This document shows positions 7,427 to 16,391 of a stretch of DNA of 64,000 nucleotides, piece by piece. Position 1 is the stretch's first letter, and every line of letters starts with the position of its first letter. Origin of the DNA: a virus; the IMG/VR virus record IMGVR_UViG_3300013126_000014, positions 1 to 64,000 of that record. One strand, 5' to 3'. The position numbers and the translations under genes were made by a program. The notes beneath the pieces were generated by a model, which saw only the letters and a list, made by a program, of their open reading frames with translations, ran no database searches and was not told where the DNA came from.

Positions 7427-9273
7427 TATTTTTTAACTTCGCCTAACATATCTTCATATGCTTTCCAAAGTGTTTCTTCCTTAACTGCTAATGGATTAGC
7501 TGCTTTGTTAGCTGTAGCAGGATCTTGTTTTTTGCTACGATTGAGATCTGTACCGCTCGGAACAACTGCATCTACTCCTGCTACTTTTTCTCGCGGCGTG
7601 TTTAAATGTTCAATATCTCGTTCTTCTTCTAATTCTGCTTGTGGCTGTTCTTGCGGAACGGTATTGTCAGTAGGTTGAACTGTCTCTTCTTGTCTATGTT
7701 GAATTCCTGCCAATAGTTGCATCAATGTCACTGCGTCTAAATCATCAGCAGTAAAACTGATGTTAGCATTGATCATTTCGTCTAATTTTTCTTGTGCTTC
7801 TTTAACCGTATATTTCTTACCGTCTACTTCAAATTCTTTAGCACCACTTGCACGTGCCTGTGCTAGTGCTCCTGAGAATTCGTTACCTTCACCCATTTCT
7901 TCTTCTTCAAGATCCATAGTGTCGGGACTTTCTTCTACATTTATTTCGTTGTATACTTCTGTTTCTTCTACTGGTATTCCTGCTAGGCGGGCAATTTCAT
8001 CCAATTCTTGATCTATTCCGCCAACAAATGAATTTTCTGGTGCGTTACACTCTGCGATTTCTTGACAGTAGTGACTGTATGATGTAGCCACATCGCCAAT
8101 AAAGTCCTCGTCAGTCATAATAATATTGCGAGCACGATTTGGTTCAATACCTTGTGCTACCATTTCTTGACGCACTGCTGTCACAAAACTTGAATCAGCT
8201 GTGTTTAGTGTAGGATTCTTTTCAGCTAGAGCTTTACCTACTTTTTCGTAGAAGTAATCTGTTTCTTCCATAACACGGCTTTCTTTAACCATTGCTGGTT
8301 TAGCTTTCTTCATGTTAGGAGCAGAGTTTTTAATTTTACCAGCGTCTTTAAATTCAACGCCTTCTTCTACTTGGCCTTTGTTGTGTGCTTTCCATGCTGT
8401 AGCATAAGCAATACCTTTTTCACGTTTAGTCAGAGCGCCGTCTTTAGCATAGCCTTTCTTAATATGTTTAACCATACGTTCAGCTTTAGCGCCTGGAGGT
8501 GCTACTTCGGCAACTTTCTTATCTAGCATTGGGTGATTAGGATCTGTTTTAGCAAGATGTGCTTGGAAGCTGTCATAGTCTTTACCGGCTTTCTTTGATG
8601 CAGCCACACTTTTTGCTTTTGCTGAATGCTTTTTAAGATCTATTTGTGATTTAGCGATATTGCCCTCATCCAAGTCATCTACTTCTGGACTATCTTTCTG
8701 TGCAGCGCCACCGTAGGCTTTACCAGCAACTTTACGGATTGGCGTGTTACGCTCATCGCGATAACCTTGTTCGTCTTCTTGACGATCTTTAATAGCCTGT
8801 AGACGTTTACGTTTAGCAATAGCATCAGCATCTGGTGCAGCTGGCTCATCGTATTTGCCTTCATCTACTTCGTCATCGCCTTCATCGTTAAAAGCAATCA
8901 TTTCAGCATCATCAGGATCCATGCCTTGTTTAATAAGTTCATGATAGCGATCTAACTTGGCCTCATCACTCATACCCTCGCCTAGTTTCTTGCCTGCGGC
9001 AGCGGCTTTTTGGAATTCGGCTTTACCGTATTTTTTACGGCCAATGGCAGCGGCTACAGCTTCTGGATCTTCAGCACTACCACCTTTCTTAACTGCGGCT
9101 ACTGTTTTCTTAAAGCCCATGTATTTTTCTTCTAAACTTTTTACAGCTTCAGTAATACTACCGCGTGATTCTACGCTTTCGTATACTGGTTCAGTAGTTG
9201 CATTTTCGGTTGGTTTTGTAACTCCTAAAACAGAGCCAATCTTGCCCAAAATATCATAAATGTTGTTGCTCAT
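7426..9273 (-). CDS. Mosaic low-complexity head-region protein
   Basis: A 615-residue protein built of short modules joined by charged linkers. Visible modules include an AIGRKKYGKAEFQKAAA segment near residue 72, a Lys-rich stretch around 205-245, a segment ending GIAYATAWKAHNKG at about 300, ARLAGIP near 425, and SGALAQARASG followed by FEVDGKKYTV near 470-490. Such modules recur, from memory, in large virion-associated proteins of T4-like phages. The lack of one globular core, the ARLAGI motif and the location among packaging genes suggest an internal or prohead-core protein. It lies between the 118- and 209-residue genes with 5 nt or less of spacing. Confidence 0.65.
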   Translation of the reverse strand: MSNNIYDILGKIGSVLGVTKPTENATTEPVYESVESRGSITEAVKSLEEKYMGFKKTVAAVKKGGSAEDPEAVAAAIGRKKYGKAEFQKAAAAGKKLGEGMSDEAKLDRYHELIKQGMDPDDAEMIAFNDEGDDEVDEGKYDEPAAPDADAIAKRKRLQAIKDRQEDEQGYRDERNTPIRKVAGKAYGGAAQKDSPEVDDLDEGNIAKSQIDLKKHSAKAKSVAASKKAGKDYDSFQAHLAKTDPNHPMLDKKVAEVAPPGAKAERMVKHIKKGYAKDGALTKREKGIAYATAWKAHNKGQVEEGVEFKDAGKIKNSAPNMKKAKPAMVKESRVMEETDYFYEKVGKALAEKNPTLNTADSSFVTAVRQEMVAQGIEPNRARNIIMTDEDFIGDVATSYSHYCQEIAECNAPENSFVGGIDQELDEIARLAGIPVEETEVYNEINVEESPDTMDLEEEEMGEGNEFSGALAQARASGAKEFEVDGKKYTVKEAQEKLDEMINANISFTADDLDAVTLMQLLAGIQHRQEETVQPTDNTVPQEQPQAELEEERDIEHLNTPREKVAGVDAVVPSGTDLNRSKKQDPATANKAANPLAVKEETLWKAYEDMLGEVKK

Positions 9274-9278
9274 TTTTA

Positions 9279-9908
9279 TTATCCTTTAACTGGTGATGGT
9301 ATAGTGTTTTGTTTGCTACCCACTGGACTTGCTTCACCAGTTGGCAAATCGTTAGTTGTTTTACCGGTGGCTGGGTTTTTTTCACCGCCAACAGTTCTGT
9401 CAGTTCCTTCAACTTTAACTTCAACTTCGTTCAATTCCTTAAGGAAACTACCTGCTTCGCTGTAGAATTTGCTAGCAGATTTTTGTTCAGCTGTAGCTTC
9501 GGGCAATGGTTTAACCAGTTCAGCGTCGCCTTGCGTGTACTCTTTGATTTCGCTTGATCCGTCTTCGTTCCAGCGCCACGTTTCTTCCGGATGTCCTTTT
9601 GGAACTACTACAATTTTGCCCATAGGAATGCCAGCACGTTCACTGACAATGGCTCGCAACTGTGCATCATTTACTGGATACTTGAGTACCGCATCCATTA
9701 AGAACAATTGGAAATTGCTCATGCTTGGGAAGTCAATATCGTTAGATTTAATCGGCAAACGTTTTGCTTCACTTAGGCTTTCTAACCCGTAAGCGTCAAG
9801 AGCCGATTTTAATTTTTCATTTAAATCCGACGGATCTACATCTGCCAATTTAATACGAAATTCATATGTTTTTTGTACTTCAGTTAAATGTTCTAAAAAG
9901 TTTTTCAT
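9279..9908 (-). CDS. Probable virion-associated protein, 209 residues
   Basis: The N-terminal 130 residues look globular (TYEFRIKLADVDPSDLNEKL, later AIVSERAGIPMGKIVVVPKG). They suggest a small alpha/beta domain with a sulfur-free core. The C-terminal 70 residues are Gly, Pro, Thr and Lys rich and probably disordered. The family is not named here. A late promoter lies 23 nt upstream and the gene leads the block running down to gene 17, so a structural or assembly role is likely by context only. The end is 5 nt from the next start. Confidence 0.65.
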   Translation of the reverse strand: MKNFLEHLTEVQKTYEFRIKLADVDPSDLNEKLKSALDAYGLESLSEAKRLPIKSNDIDFPSMSNFQLFLMDAVLKYPVNDAQLRAIVSERAGIPMGKIVVVPKGHPEETWRWNEDGSSEIKEYTQGDAELVKPLPEATAEQKSASKFYSEAGSFLKELNEVEVKVEGTDRTVGGEKNPATGKTTNDLPTGEASPVGSKQNTIPSPVKG

Positions 9909-9930
9909 ACCTATAGGTCCTGTATAGTGT

Positions 9931-9938
9931 TATTTATG
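9931..9938 (-). promoter_or_regulatory. Late promoter (CATAAATA)
   Basis: Minus-strand CATAAATA is 22 nt upstream of the ATG at 9908, with AGGACC between as a plausible ribosome binding site. Confidence 0.7.
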
Positions 9939-9952
9939 CTGTTTTGACAGAA

Positions 9953-10447
9953 TTACTTCTTGGCCAATATTTGTTTTAGTAATTCATTGCGATCTAAAAC
10001 CACACCTTGCCCATCTTCAGCGTCTAACAATTTTTCACCATCGTTTTTTTGTTCAGATTGTTTAATCTGCAGATCCAATCGTGCTTTTTTAAGTTGTAAA
10101 TCTACCATTTTTAATTTTTTGTCTAATTTTGCCTGTTTAGCGGTTATAGCGTGTCCGAGTAATGTGCCAGCTGTAGCTAAGATATGTCCGCTAAACCGTG
10201 CTTCGACGTTCATACCTAGATCAATTAGGTCTTGAAATTTTTCTTTAGCGAGATCGCTTAGTTCGTCAAGTTCTTTATCGCTAGTGTCTAAGTCAGCAAC
10301 CATCGGTAGTGCAGCATCAATTTTGTCGATGGCATTGTCAACCGCTTCAATCATTTCTCGATTTTCTTCAATCGTAGTTTCTGCTTCTTCCACTGTGGTA
10401 TCTTCCAACGGCGGCAAATTAAATAGTTCTGATAGTTTTTGAGTCAT
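9953..10447 (-). CDS. 16: gp16-like terminase small subunit
   Basis: A 164-residue, almost entirely helical protein matching the T4 gp16 length. The acidic N-terminal half is followed by a central helical hairpin (ARFSGHILATAGTLLGHAITAK) and a long basic, Leu-heptad helix (KKLKMVDLQLKKARLDLQIK). This is the architecture of the oligomerising core of T4-type small terminases. It would recognise DNA and stimulate the gp17 ATPase. It is separated from gene 17 by four head-region genes instead of adjacent, as in many aquatic T4 relatives. The call rests on architecture and context. Confidence 0.75.
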   Translation of the reverse strand: MTQKLSELFNLPPLEDTTVEEAETTIEENREMIEAVDNAIDKIDAALPMVADLDTSDKELDELSDLAKEKFQDLIDLGMNVEARFSGHILATAGTLLGHAITAKQAKLDKKLKMVDLQLKKARLDLQIKQSEQKNDGEKLLDAEDGQGVVLDRNELLKQILAKK

Positions 10448-10457
10448 AGTATAGTAT

Positions 10458-10889
10458 TTAACGTTTTACGTTTTTGAAGATATCAAACTCGGTTACTACA
10501 CGAAAACGAATGTTATTAGCCCTAGCCCACGAATCCGCAGCAGCCCATTTAGCCATATTAATAGCCACCATAAGTTTATCACGATAACTCTTAGCTGTTT
10601 CCAATGTCACTTCTTTACTAGGCTTAATTTCTACCAATTCGGTGTGCTTTCGTTGATGTTTGTCTACATAAACAATAAGAAAATCTGGCACGTAGATAGT
10701 GTTTTTGCCACTAACTGGGTTATAATAGGGAATTTGTATGGCTTCGCTTGCCCAGTTAACTACTGCTGGGTTATTATCGCAAAAACTACAAAAAGTAAAT
10801 TCCCAGCTACTACGGTACGTAGGTGTTTTTTTACCTATATACTTTTCTGGATTTTTAATTTGATATTTGCCCTGGGCATATTTGCTCAT
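10458..10889 (-). CDS. 4: gp4 head-completion protein
   Basis: A 143-residue protein of the T4 gp4 (gp50) family that finishes filled heads before tail joining. Diagnostic segments are SKYAQGKYQIKNPEKYIG at the N-terminus, TYRSSWEFTFCSFCD at about 24-38, and VPDFLIVYVDKH followed by ELVEIKPSKE. The last two form a PD-(D/E)XK-like nuclease-fold core (PD...E-I-K). The length matches T4 gp4 (150). It overlaps the next gene by 1 nt and is 10 nt from gene 16. Confidence 0.88.
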   Translation of the reverse strand: MSKYAQGKYQIKNPEKYIGKKTPTYRSSWEFTFCSFCDNNPAVVNWASEAIQIPYYNPVSGKNTIYVPDFLIVYVDKHQRKHTELVEIKPSKEVTLETAKSYRDKLMVAINMAKWAAADSWARANNIRFRVVTEFDIFKNVKR

Positions 10890-11251
10890 TACGGAAGTAT
10901 CGCTCGTTGGATGTATTTGTTAGTTTCAGGCTGATTGGTAATACCAAGCAAGCTAGTGTTAGCTCTATTTAAATTTAAAAATACTGTAAGATAAACATTA
11001 AGTTCGTTTTTGCCAAGACTACGCATTTCGTCGATGATAGTCATAGGATCAATTCCTTGACTCAATGCAGTATATAGTACTGTATTTGCTAGGGTTTCAC
11101 CAGAACTTTTACTTCCAGTAATAGATTGAAAATATCCTATAACCGCATCATTAATGTTTGAACTAGTATTTAACGGTTGATTAAAATAATTATTAAAAAA
11201 TGCAGTAGTCTTATTTTTCGTAGATGCTGGTAGATTACCTGGAGAACTCAT
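10889..11251 (-). CDS. Unknown late structural or assembly protein, 120 residues
   Basis: A small protein with an N-terminal polar region and a helical C-terminal half (NTVLYTALSQGIDPMTIIDEM, then LNVYLTVFLNLNR). It is packed between gp4 (1-nt overlap) and the tube-like protein (1-nt gap), so it belongs to the head-completion and tail group. It could be a tail or neck completion factor, but no specific T4 counterpart is recognised. There are no membrane segments or Cys motifs. Confidence 0.6.
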   Translation of the reverse strand: MSSPGNLPASTKNKTTAFFNNYFNQPLNTSSNINDAVIGYFQSITGSKSSGETLANTVLYTALSQGIDPMTIIDEMRSLGKNELNVYLTVFLNLNRANTSLLGITNQPETNKYIQRAILP

Positions 11252-11252
11252 A

Positions 11253-12227
11253 TTAATTACCTATTAACTTTTTGATTGCTGCTGAAGTCGGTGCAGATAC
11301 AGTTGACCCAACTCCTTGCCCTCTAATAACATTCATTGCCACTTGTTTTAATTCAGATCCAGCAGCTGCTTTAAGATCTATATTCTTAGCATTACGCGAT
11401 ACTTGAAAAGCACCAAACGCAGCGCCAAGCAGATTACCATTTTGCAAGTTTGTAACTACACCCGATACACCCTCAACTAACCCGCCAGGACCAAGAATAC
11501 TCTGTGTCCCACCACCTAGTGTGCTTAAAGGACTAGGGCTTTTATCGTAATGTAAATCCCCAAACCCTTGAACTGTTTCACTAGACACTGCGCCAGATTC
11601 GTAATTTATGGCTTCGTAGCTTATGGTCATAGTGTGTTCCATCAAATCATAACTTCCTGCTGTATGCACTCCATGCTGAAAATTTGTAATTGTTGGTTTA
11701 AACAACGTATAACTACTAAAAGATTTTTGATGGAGACTGTAAATTTTTATCGAATTGATGTAATTTTCGGTACTAAGAGGACTATATCCCCAGGCCTGTG
11801 CCTGACGTGTTGCATATTTATGATCCATTTTATACATTTCCGGTGTATAATCTGAATCTCTGTAATAGTGGCTGTAGTAATTATACCAAAAATTTCTAAC
11901 TACATCAGCACTGTCGTCATGGAATGTAATAGTTATTGGATCGTAGTTAATACGCTCTTGTACTACATTCTTTCTGTTATACGCATTGTATACTTTATTT
12001 TGTATTGAATATTTTGGCAACTGTACTGCCTTAGCCAACATACCAATTTCGGTAGGATCTTGCGGACTAACAGACGGATTAAGCTCAATAAACACATGAA
12101 ATAATGTACTAGCTTTTGGACCTAATCTATATAGACTGTCAACAAAGAGCTTCGAGGCATGACGATAATCTTTAATTTCGTCGCCATTTGCTAACTGATT
12201 TAAAAACTGATTTCCAAAACTGGCCAT
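11253..12227 (-). CDS. Tail-tube-fold structural protein (gp54/gp19-like)
   Basis: A 324-residue protein with the look of a tail-tube-family beta barrel. A surface-variable loop region is followed by PITITFHDDSADVVRNFW, then YNYYSHYYRD, and later MEHTMTISYEAINYESG, the strand that closes the barrel in tube and tube-initiator proteins. The C-terminal 90 residues are Gly, Ala and Ser rich. It is larger than gp19 (encoded next door, beyond a terminator) and may be a tube initiator (gp54-like) or a second tube-like baseplate protein. The exact T4 equivalence is uncertain. Confidence 0.65.
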   Translation of the reverse strand: MASFGNQFLNQLANGDEIKDYRHASKLFVDSLYRLGPKASTLFHVFIELNPSVSPQDPTEIGMLAKAVQLPKYSIQNKVYNAYNRKNVVQERINYDPITITFHDDSADVVRNFWYNYYSHYYRDSDYTPEMYKMDHKYATRQAQAWGYSPLSTENYINSIKIYSLHQKSFSSYTLFKPTITNFQHGVHTAGSYDLMEHTMTISYEAINYESGAVSSETVQGFGDLHYDKSPSPLSTLGGGTQSILGPGGLVEGVSGVVTNLQNGNLLGAAFGAFQVSRNAKNIDLKAAAGSELKQVAMNVIRGQGVGSTVSAPTSAAIKKLIGN

Positions 12228-12256
12228 ATACTATTCCATTTTATATATTTAGCCCA

Positions 12257-12281
12257 TAAAAAAGCCCGGAATAATCCGGGC
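12257..12281 (-). terminator. Rho-independent terminator after gene 19
   Basis: A 7-bp stem GCCCGGA/TCCGGGC with a 4-nt loop (12264-12281) is followed on the minus strand by six T. It ends the gp18-gp19 transcripts 28 nt past the gene 19 stop. Confidence 0.9.
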
Positions 12282-12308
12282 TCATAGTTTGTAAATTTTT
12301 CGTCTGGT

Positions 12309-12926
12309 TTAACCAGTAATTACTGTACCCAATGTACGTGCTACTGCGGCACCTACACCAGATTCTGATGGTACTTGGATTGCGTTATCAAATCGAATCG
12401 TTAAACTAACTGTCATAGGATCGTTTGAACCGTAATCTGCGTCACCGTAATCAGCATTAGTTAAGAAACAACCATACATTTCCCAAGTTTCAAGTACTGT
12501 TGGTTCGTTTGCACCGTTGCCACCATCCAACACTTCAAACCGTGTCAAGAATTTATAGTCGATACCAGAACTTGCAGAACTTTGTTCCATAAAATCAAAT
12601 TGTTTTTGTAACTGTTCGCCAACACGTTTAAGTACTTCACCGCCTGCATCATCACGTAACATGCAAGTAACAGTTTCCCAAGTCGGTCGACCTGCATAGT
12701 AAACTTTACTGTTATACACAGGAACTTCAATTGGATCAAAACCCAATTTAGGACGAGTAAAACTCATTACTTGTTTAGTCAACTCAGTTGTTGGTTGGCT
12801 AACTCCAAAGTTTTCAAATCCCACCCGGAAGCGGAATTTTAGTTTTGGCATTAATAAACCCTGAGCACTTGCGCTTTGGTTTGTACTTAAAGGTACTGTA
12901 AATTTGTTTAATGACGCTGTAGCCAT
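12309..12926 (-). CDS. 19: gp19 tail tube protein
   Basis: A 205-residue tube subunit, close to T4 gp19 (163) plus a longer N-terminus. The N-terminal segment contains PKLKFRFRVGFENFG, followed by TRPKLGFDPIEVPVYNSKVYYAG and WETVTCMLRDD. The C-terminal strand is SNDPMTVSLTIRFDNA. This order is the classical T4-like tube signature. It follows gp18 and precedes a strong terminator. The ribosome binding site is AAAGGAAT, with a late promoter variant at 12952-12959. The tube polymerises inside the sheath on the baseplate gp48/gp54 platform. Confidence 0.93.
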   Translation of the reverse strand: MATASLNKFTVPLSTNQSASAQGLLMPKLKFRFRVGFENFGVSQPTTELTKQVMSFTRPKLGFDPIEVPVYNSKVYYAGRPTWETVTCMLRDDAGGEVLKRVGEQLQKQFDFMEQSSASSGIDYKFLTRFEVLDGGNGANEPTVLETWEMYGCFLTNADYGDADYGSNDPMTVSLTIRFDNAIQVPSESGVGAAVARTLGTVITG

Positions 12927-12951
12927 TTTGTTATTCCTTTGTTCTTAATAG

Positions 12952-12959
12952 TATTTACC
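12952..12959 (-). promoter_or_regulatory. Late promoter variant (GGTAAATA)
   Basis: Minus-strand GGTAAATA lies 25 nt upstream of the gene 19 ATG. It departs from NATAAATA by G at the second position, a variant repeated at five or more gene starts in this window. Confidence 0.5.
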
Positions 12960-12978
12960 TATTTTTCACTACGCATCA

Positions 12979-12996
12979 GGAGGGATAAATCCCTCC
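12979..12996 (-). terminator. Hairpin after gene 18, weak or partial terminator
   Basis: A 7-bp stem GGAGGGA/TCCCTCC with a 4-nt loop lies 22 nt after the gene 18 stop. No T-run follows on either strand, so it may be an attenuator or mRNA 3'-end stabiliser rather than a full terminator. Confidence 0.5.
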
Positions 12997-13017
12997 ATTA
13001 TCTGCGTATATTATTGA

Positions 13018-16000
13018 TTATAATCCAGCAGCAATATCACCGGTATTTTTCAAACGTACTGGGATGTAAATAAACTCAATGGCTTTAACTGGCTCAATTG
13101 CTATATCAACCCACAATTCGTTTCTATCAATACGATCTGGGGTATTGTTTGTTGTGTCACAAACTACCAAGTAATCGTAAATACCTCGTTTAGCAACTAG
13201 ATCGTTTAAAACAGCTTCAAAACTAGCTTTAACTTGATTACGGGTAATAGTATCGTTTGGTTCAAAAATGAACGGACGAGCTACCTGATCAAGAACTAAA
13301 CGTAAGTAACATACCAACCGTGCCACGTTAATGCGATCCATCGCTGAGTTCATTGCAGCACGTGTTTTTTGACCATATGCTACTAAGCCAACGCCCGGTA
13401 ATACGGTTAACGGATTAACATCGTTTTCGTATAAAACATCACGCAGACCTGCTGTTACACCAATGCTACGGAACAAGTTGTTATCAGTAACATCAACATA
13501 ACCAATGCTTGATACATTGTCGATTAACCCGCGACGTACACCTGCTGGTGCAAACCATGGATAGCTTTGATTGTCGCTACGAATGATTGTACGCAACATC
13601 ATATGCGATGCCGGAACTACAACACTTTCTCCGCCTAAATCTGTACCCAACCCAGCTGGATAATAAACCCCTAAGTATTCACTACGACTTACTAATCCAT
13701 CTTCGCCGTTATTAGCAGCTAAGTTAGAGTTACTTGCCCATGTTGTGATATTAGTAGAACTACTATTCAATGTTAGTGGGCTATCACCAATGATAAACGC
13801 TGTGTTCTTGCGATCATTATTCAACGTAATCATGTTTTGAATTAGTTCCGGATAACCTGGGCAGCAAATTAAGTTAAATTGAACTTGTTCTTCACGCAGT
13901 GCTGTAGAACTTTCAACTGCTGCTTTAAGCGCCTCAACCACAACATTACGTTGTGCTTTGTGACCAAAATAAGGAACACCGGTATCATCAACTCCGCTTT
14001 GGCTTACCCAGGTAGCGATTACTGTTGGTGTTACTGTTCCGGTAAATGTATCCGGATCAGCAAACCATTCAGATTCAAAACGTTTTACACCATAACCACT
14101 ACGTCTTGTGTTAAACAGTAATGTGCCGCGTGCATATAAACGATAATCCGGACAGTCATCATCAATATAGTCGCTCGATGCTAAGTCTGCAATCGCCGGT
14201 AAAGCATCTACAATAGGATCTGTAGTACCATTATAACCCCAGCGAGCATCAGCAAACACAATGCCATCAACTGTTACTTGATCGGTGTTGTCAATTAAAT
14301 CCCATGTTCCGGTGTCGTTATAGCGACGAATCACAGGATAATTTTCTAAATCACCAGTGTCAATCCACAAATCGCCTGCAGCCAATGATGTAGTACCATC
14401 GCTTTGTGTAGTGGGCTGACTTGCTGATAAGATTGGACCTGCTGGGTCTGTTGAACTTAGATCATAACCGCGAGCGTCATTGACTACATTTAGGTAACCT
14501 TTCCATCCGCTACCATCATTGATCATAATGTCAACTTCTAACGGATTATTGTAATACCATAATGTACCGTCAGCTGGGTTACTGTATGGTGCAGTTGTAC
14601 TATATGTGTATGTTAATGCAGTAAATGGGCTGGCCAAGTACACTGAACCTGCTGTGACCACTTGAACGTTACTATCATTGATCAATCCTGCATCTGCAAG
14701 TGGTGTTCCGCTTGTTTGCGTAAATTTGATAGTACCACCAGCTAAATGACTAATACTAATTGCACCGCTCGATTCAACCACTGCTGTAATATTTGGCAAG
14801 TTTGCCGCTAAAATATCAGCTACAAAACTAGCCGCAGTAGTTCCGCTTAGGCTAATTGTTGCTGATTGTGTCGTTGACTGTCCTGGAACACTAACTTCCA
14901 TAACAAATTCGTCCGTGTTGTCAAACACTATTGGACTTGATGGCGTAGTACCTGTGATTTTTACAAGCCCTGCAACGTTTTTAATGTAAGGTCTAAATGT
15001 TGCAGTAGTTGTAGCTAGCGTGTCATATTTTACGTATATAGAACCAGCAGCAATTTGTCCACCGCCGCCAATTGGATCTAATCCATAAATTGCAGCAGTG
15101 TCTGAGCTGTACAATGGTGCAGCTTGTAACACCCATGAATCTAAATTAGCATTGTATTCTTTGATGCCCCAATTCGCACCGTTACCTGTAGCACTAGTTT
15201 TTAACCATATAGACCCATAAGGGCGTGGTGTGACGTCTGATGTTCTCCAAGCCGGAGCATCACGATAACCTGCAAAACTTACTGTAGGACCAAACAATGT
15301 TTTAGTGTTTGCTGTGCCGTCAATTGCGCTATCAAACAAGCCTAGTTTTATTGCTGCATCAGTGCCGCCAATTGTAGTACCTTTGCCAATGGTTAGTTTA
15401 CCGTCTTCAACTGAGACATTACCTGTGCTTGCTGCTTGACTATTAATGCGAATTTCAAGTTGCCCTGCAACGTTAACTGTTGCAGTTACGCCTTGGATGC
15501 CTGCACCAGCAATATCACTAGCCGCACTAGAAACGGTTGCTCCAGTTAATGTAACGTTTGTACCATTAATTACTAATTTATCACCAATTGATAAGTTAGC
15601 TGGATTTGCAATAGCACCTGTAATTGTTGGAACTCCTGTCATCCAATCATCGCTACCTACTAGTACCCAAGTGTTGTCATATCGTTTGAAATAAATTGGG
15701 TTGCTTGAACTTGTAGCTACCACAGCGTAACTTCCAATGCTACCGATCGAGCTTAGTGGAACACCTGATGATAATTGATCTGTGTCTGTAATAACTAACG
15801 GATCATTTAATACAAATGATGTATTGTCTTCAGTCCATTCGTATACACCCCAGTTAGTATTTTCTAAATCTAACCAATATGTTCCATCTGCTGGTGTCCC
15901 TGTAGGACGAATGCTTGTGCCCTCAAGTTGAGCTAGATCAACATTAGCACGTTGTACGTAAAGTCTATTAGATACACCAAGTGCTGAATACGCCGCTAAC

Positions 16001-16278
16001 AATCCGTATTCATTGCGCTCGTCTGCATGTAAGGGATTGTCACTAGCATCAACTTGGAATGTTGGTGTGCCAAATAAACTAACTAGTTCACGTTGACTTG
16101 TAATTGTAACTAGTTTTTCTGCATTAGCTGCTGTTGTAGCTGAAGCTACTGTGCCGCTAGGATTTAATTTGTCTTGAGCTGTAGCAAGTAACACATAAGC
16201 AACGGTACCGGCAGCAGTTGGCTGATATTGGCTTTCGTCGATTACGGTAACTTGGACTCCTGGGGAAATTAGTGCCAT
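13018..16278 (-). CDS. 18: gp18 tail sheath protein with large insertion
   Basis: A 1086-residue contractile sheath subunit, far longer than T4 gp18 (659). The N-terminus (MALISPGVQVTVIDESQY) and the region from about residue 700 to the end (YGVKRFESEW, SHMMLRTIIRSDN, NPLTVLPGVGLVAYGQKTRA) are the conserved sheath core that connects subunits. Between about 120 and 695 lies inserted surface material with four copies of a short aromatic repeat (ADGTYWLDL at 130, YGSIWLKT at 353, ADGTLWYYNN at 569, AAGDLWIDT at 633). Each copy ends in a Trp-containing strand. The insertions probably decorate the tail surface. A late promoter and AAAGGAAT precede it. Confidence 0.93.
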   Translation of the reverse strand: MALISPGVQVTVIDESQYQPTAAGTVAYVLLATAQDKLNPSGTVASATTAANAEKLVTITSQRELVSLFGTPTFQVDASDNPLHADERNEYGLLAAYSALGVSNRLYVQRANVDLAQLEGTSIRPTGTPADGTYWLDLENTNWGVYEWTEDNTSFVLNDPLVITDTDQLSSGVPLSSIGSIGSYAVVATSSSNPIYFKRYDNTWVLVGSDDWMTGVPTITGAIANPANLSIGDKLVINGTNVTLTGATVSSAASDIAGAGIQGVTATVNVAGQLEIRINSQAASTGNVSVEDGKLTIGKGTTIGGTDAAIKLGLFDSAIDGTANTKTLFGPTVSFAGYRDAPAWRTSDVTPRPYGSIWLKTSATGNGANWGIKEYNANLDSWVLQAAPLYSSDTAAIYGLDPIGGGGQIAAGSIYVKYDTLATTTATFRPYIKNVAGLVKITGTTPSSPIVFDNTDEFVMEVSVPGQSTTQSATISLSGTTAASFVADILAANLPNITAVVESSGAISISHLAGGTIKFTQTSGTPLADAGLINDSNVQVVTAGSVYLASPFTALTYTYSTTAPYSNPADGTLWYYNNPLEVDIMINDGSGWKGYLNVVNDARGYDLSSTDPAGPILSASQPTTQSDGTTSLAAGDLWIDTGDLENYPVIRRYNDTGTWDLIDNTDQVTVDGIVFADARWGYNGTTDPIVDALPAIADLASSDYIDDDCPDYRLYARGTLLFNTRRSGYGVKRFESEWFADPDTFTGTVTPTVIATWVSQSGVDDTGVPYFGHKAQRNVVVEALKAAVESSTALREEQVQFNLICCPGYPELIQNMITLNNDRKNTAFIIGDSPLTLNSSSTNITTWASNSNLAANNGEDGLVSRSEYLGVYYPAGLGTDLGGESVVVPASHMMLRTIIRSDNQSYPWFAPAGVRRGLIDNVSSIGYVDVTDNNLFRSIGVTAGLRDVLYENDVNPLTVLPGVGLVAYGQKTRAAMNSAMDRINVARLVCYLRLVLDQVARPFIFEPNDTITRNQVKASFEAVLNDLVAKRGIYDYLVVCDTTNNTPDRIDRNELWVDIAIEPVKAIEFIYIPVRLKNTGDIAAGL

Positions 16279-16312
16279 AGTATAGTATTCCTTTGTTAAT
16301 AATACTTTATGT

Positions 16313-16320
16313 TATTTATC
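16313..16320 (-). promoter_or_regulatory. Late promoter of gene 18 (GATAAATA)
   Basis: Minus-strand GATAAATA is 34 nt upstream of the gene 18 ATG, followed by the ribosome binding site AAAGGAAT. Confidence 0.75.
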
Positions 16321-16379
16321 GGTATATTAAAATTTTGGTTGTTTTAGGTGCCTTTGCCAAGGTTTGCAGTGCTAGGCGT

Positions 16380-16387
16380 CATAAATA
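16380..16387 (+). promoter_or_regulatory. Late promoter-like site (CATAAATA)
   Basis: Plus-strand CATAAATA ends 4 nt before the ATG at 16392. If used, the mRNA would be leaderless. No ribosome binding site is visible. Confidence 0.45.
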
Positions 16388-16391
16388 CAGA

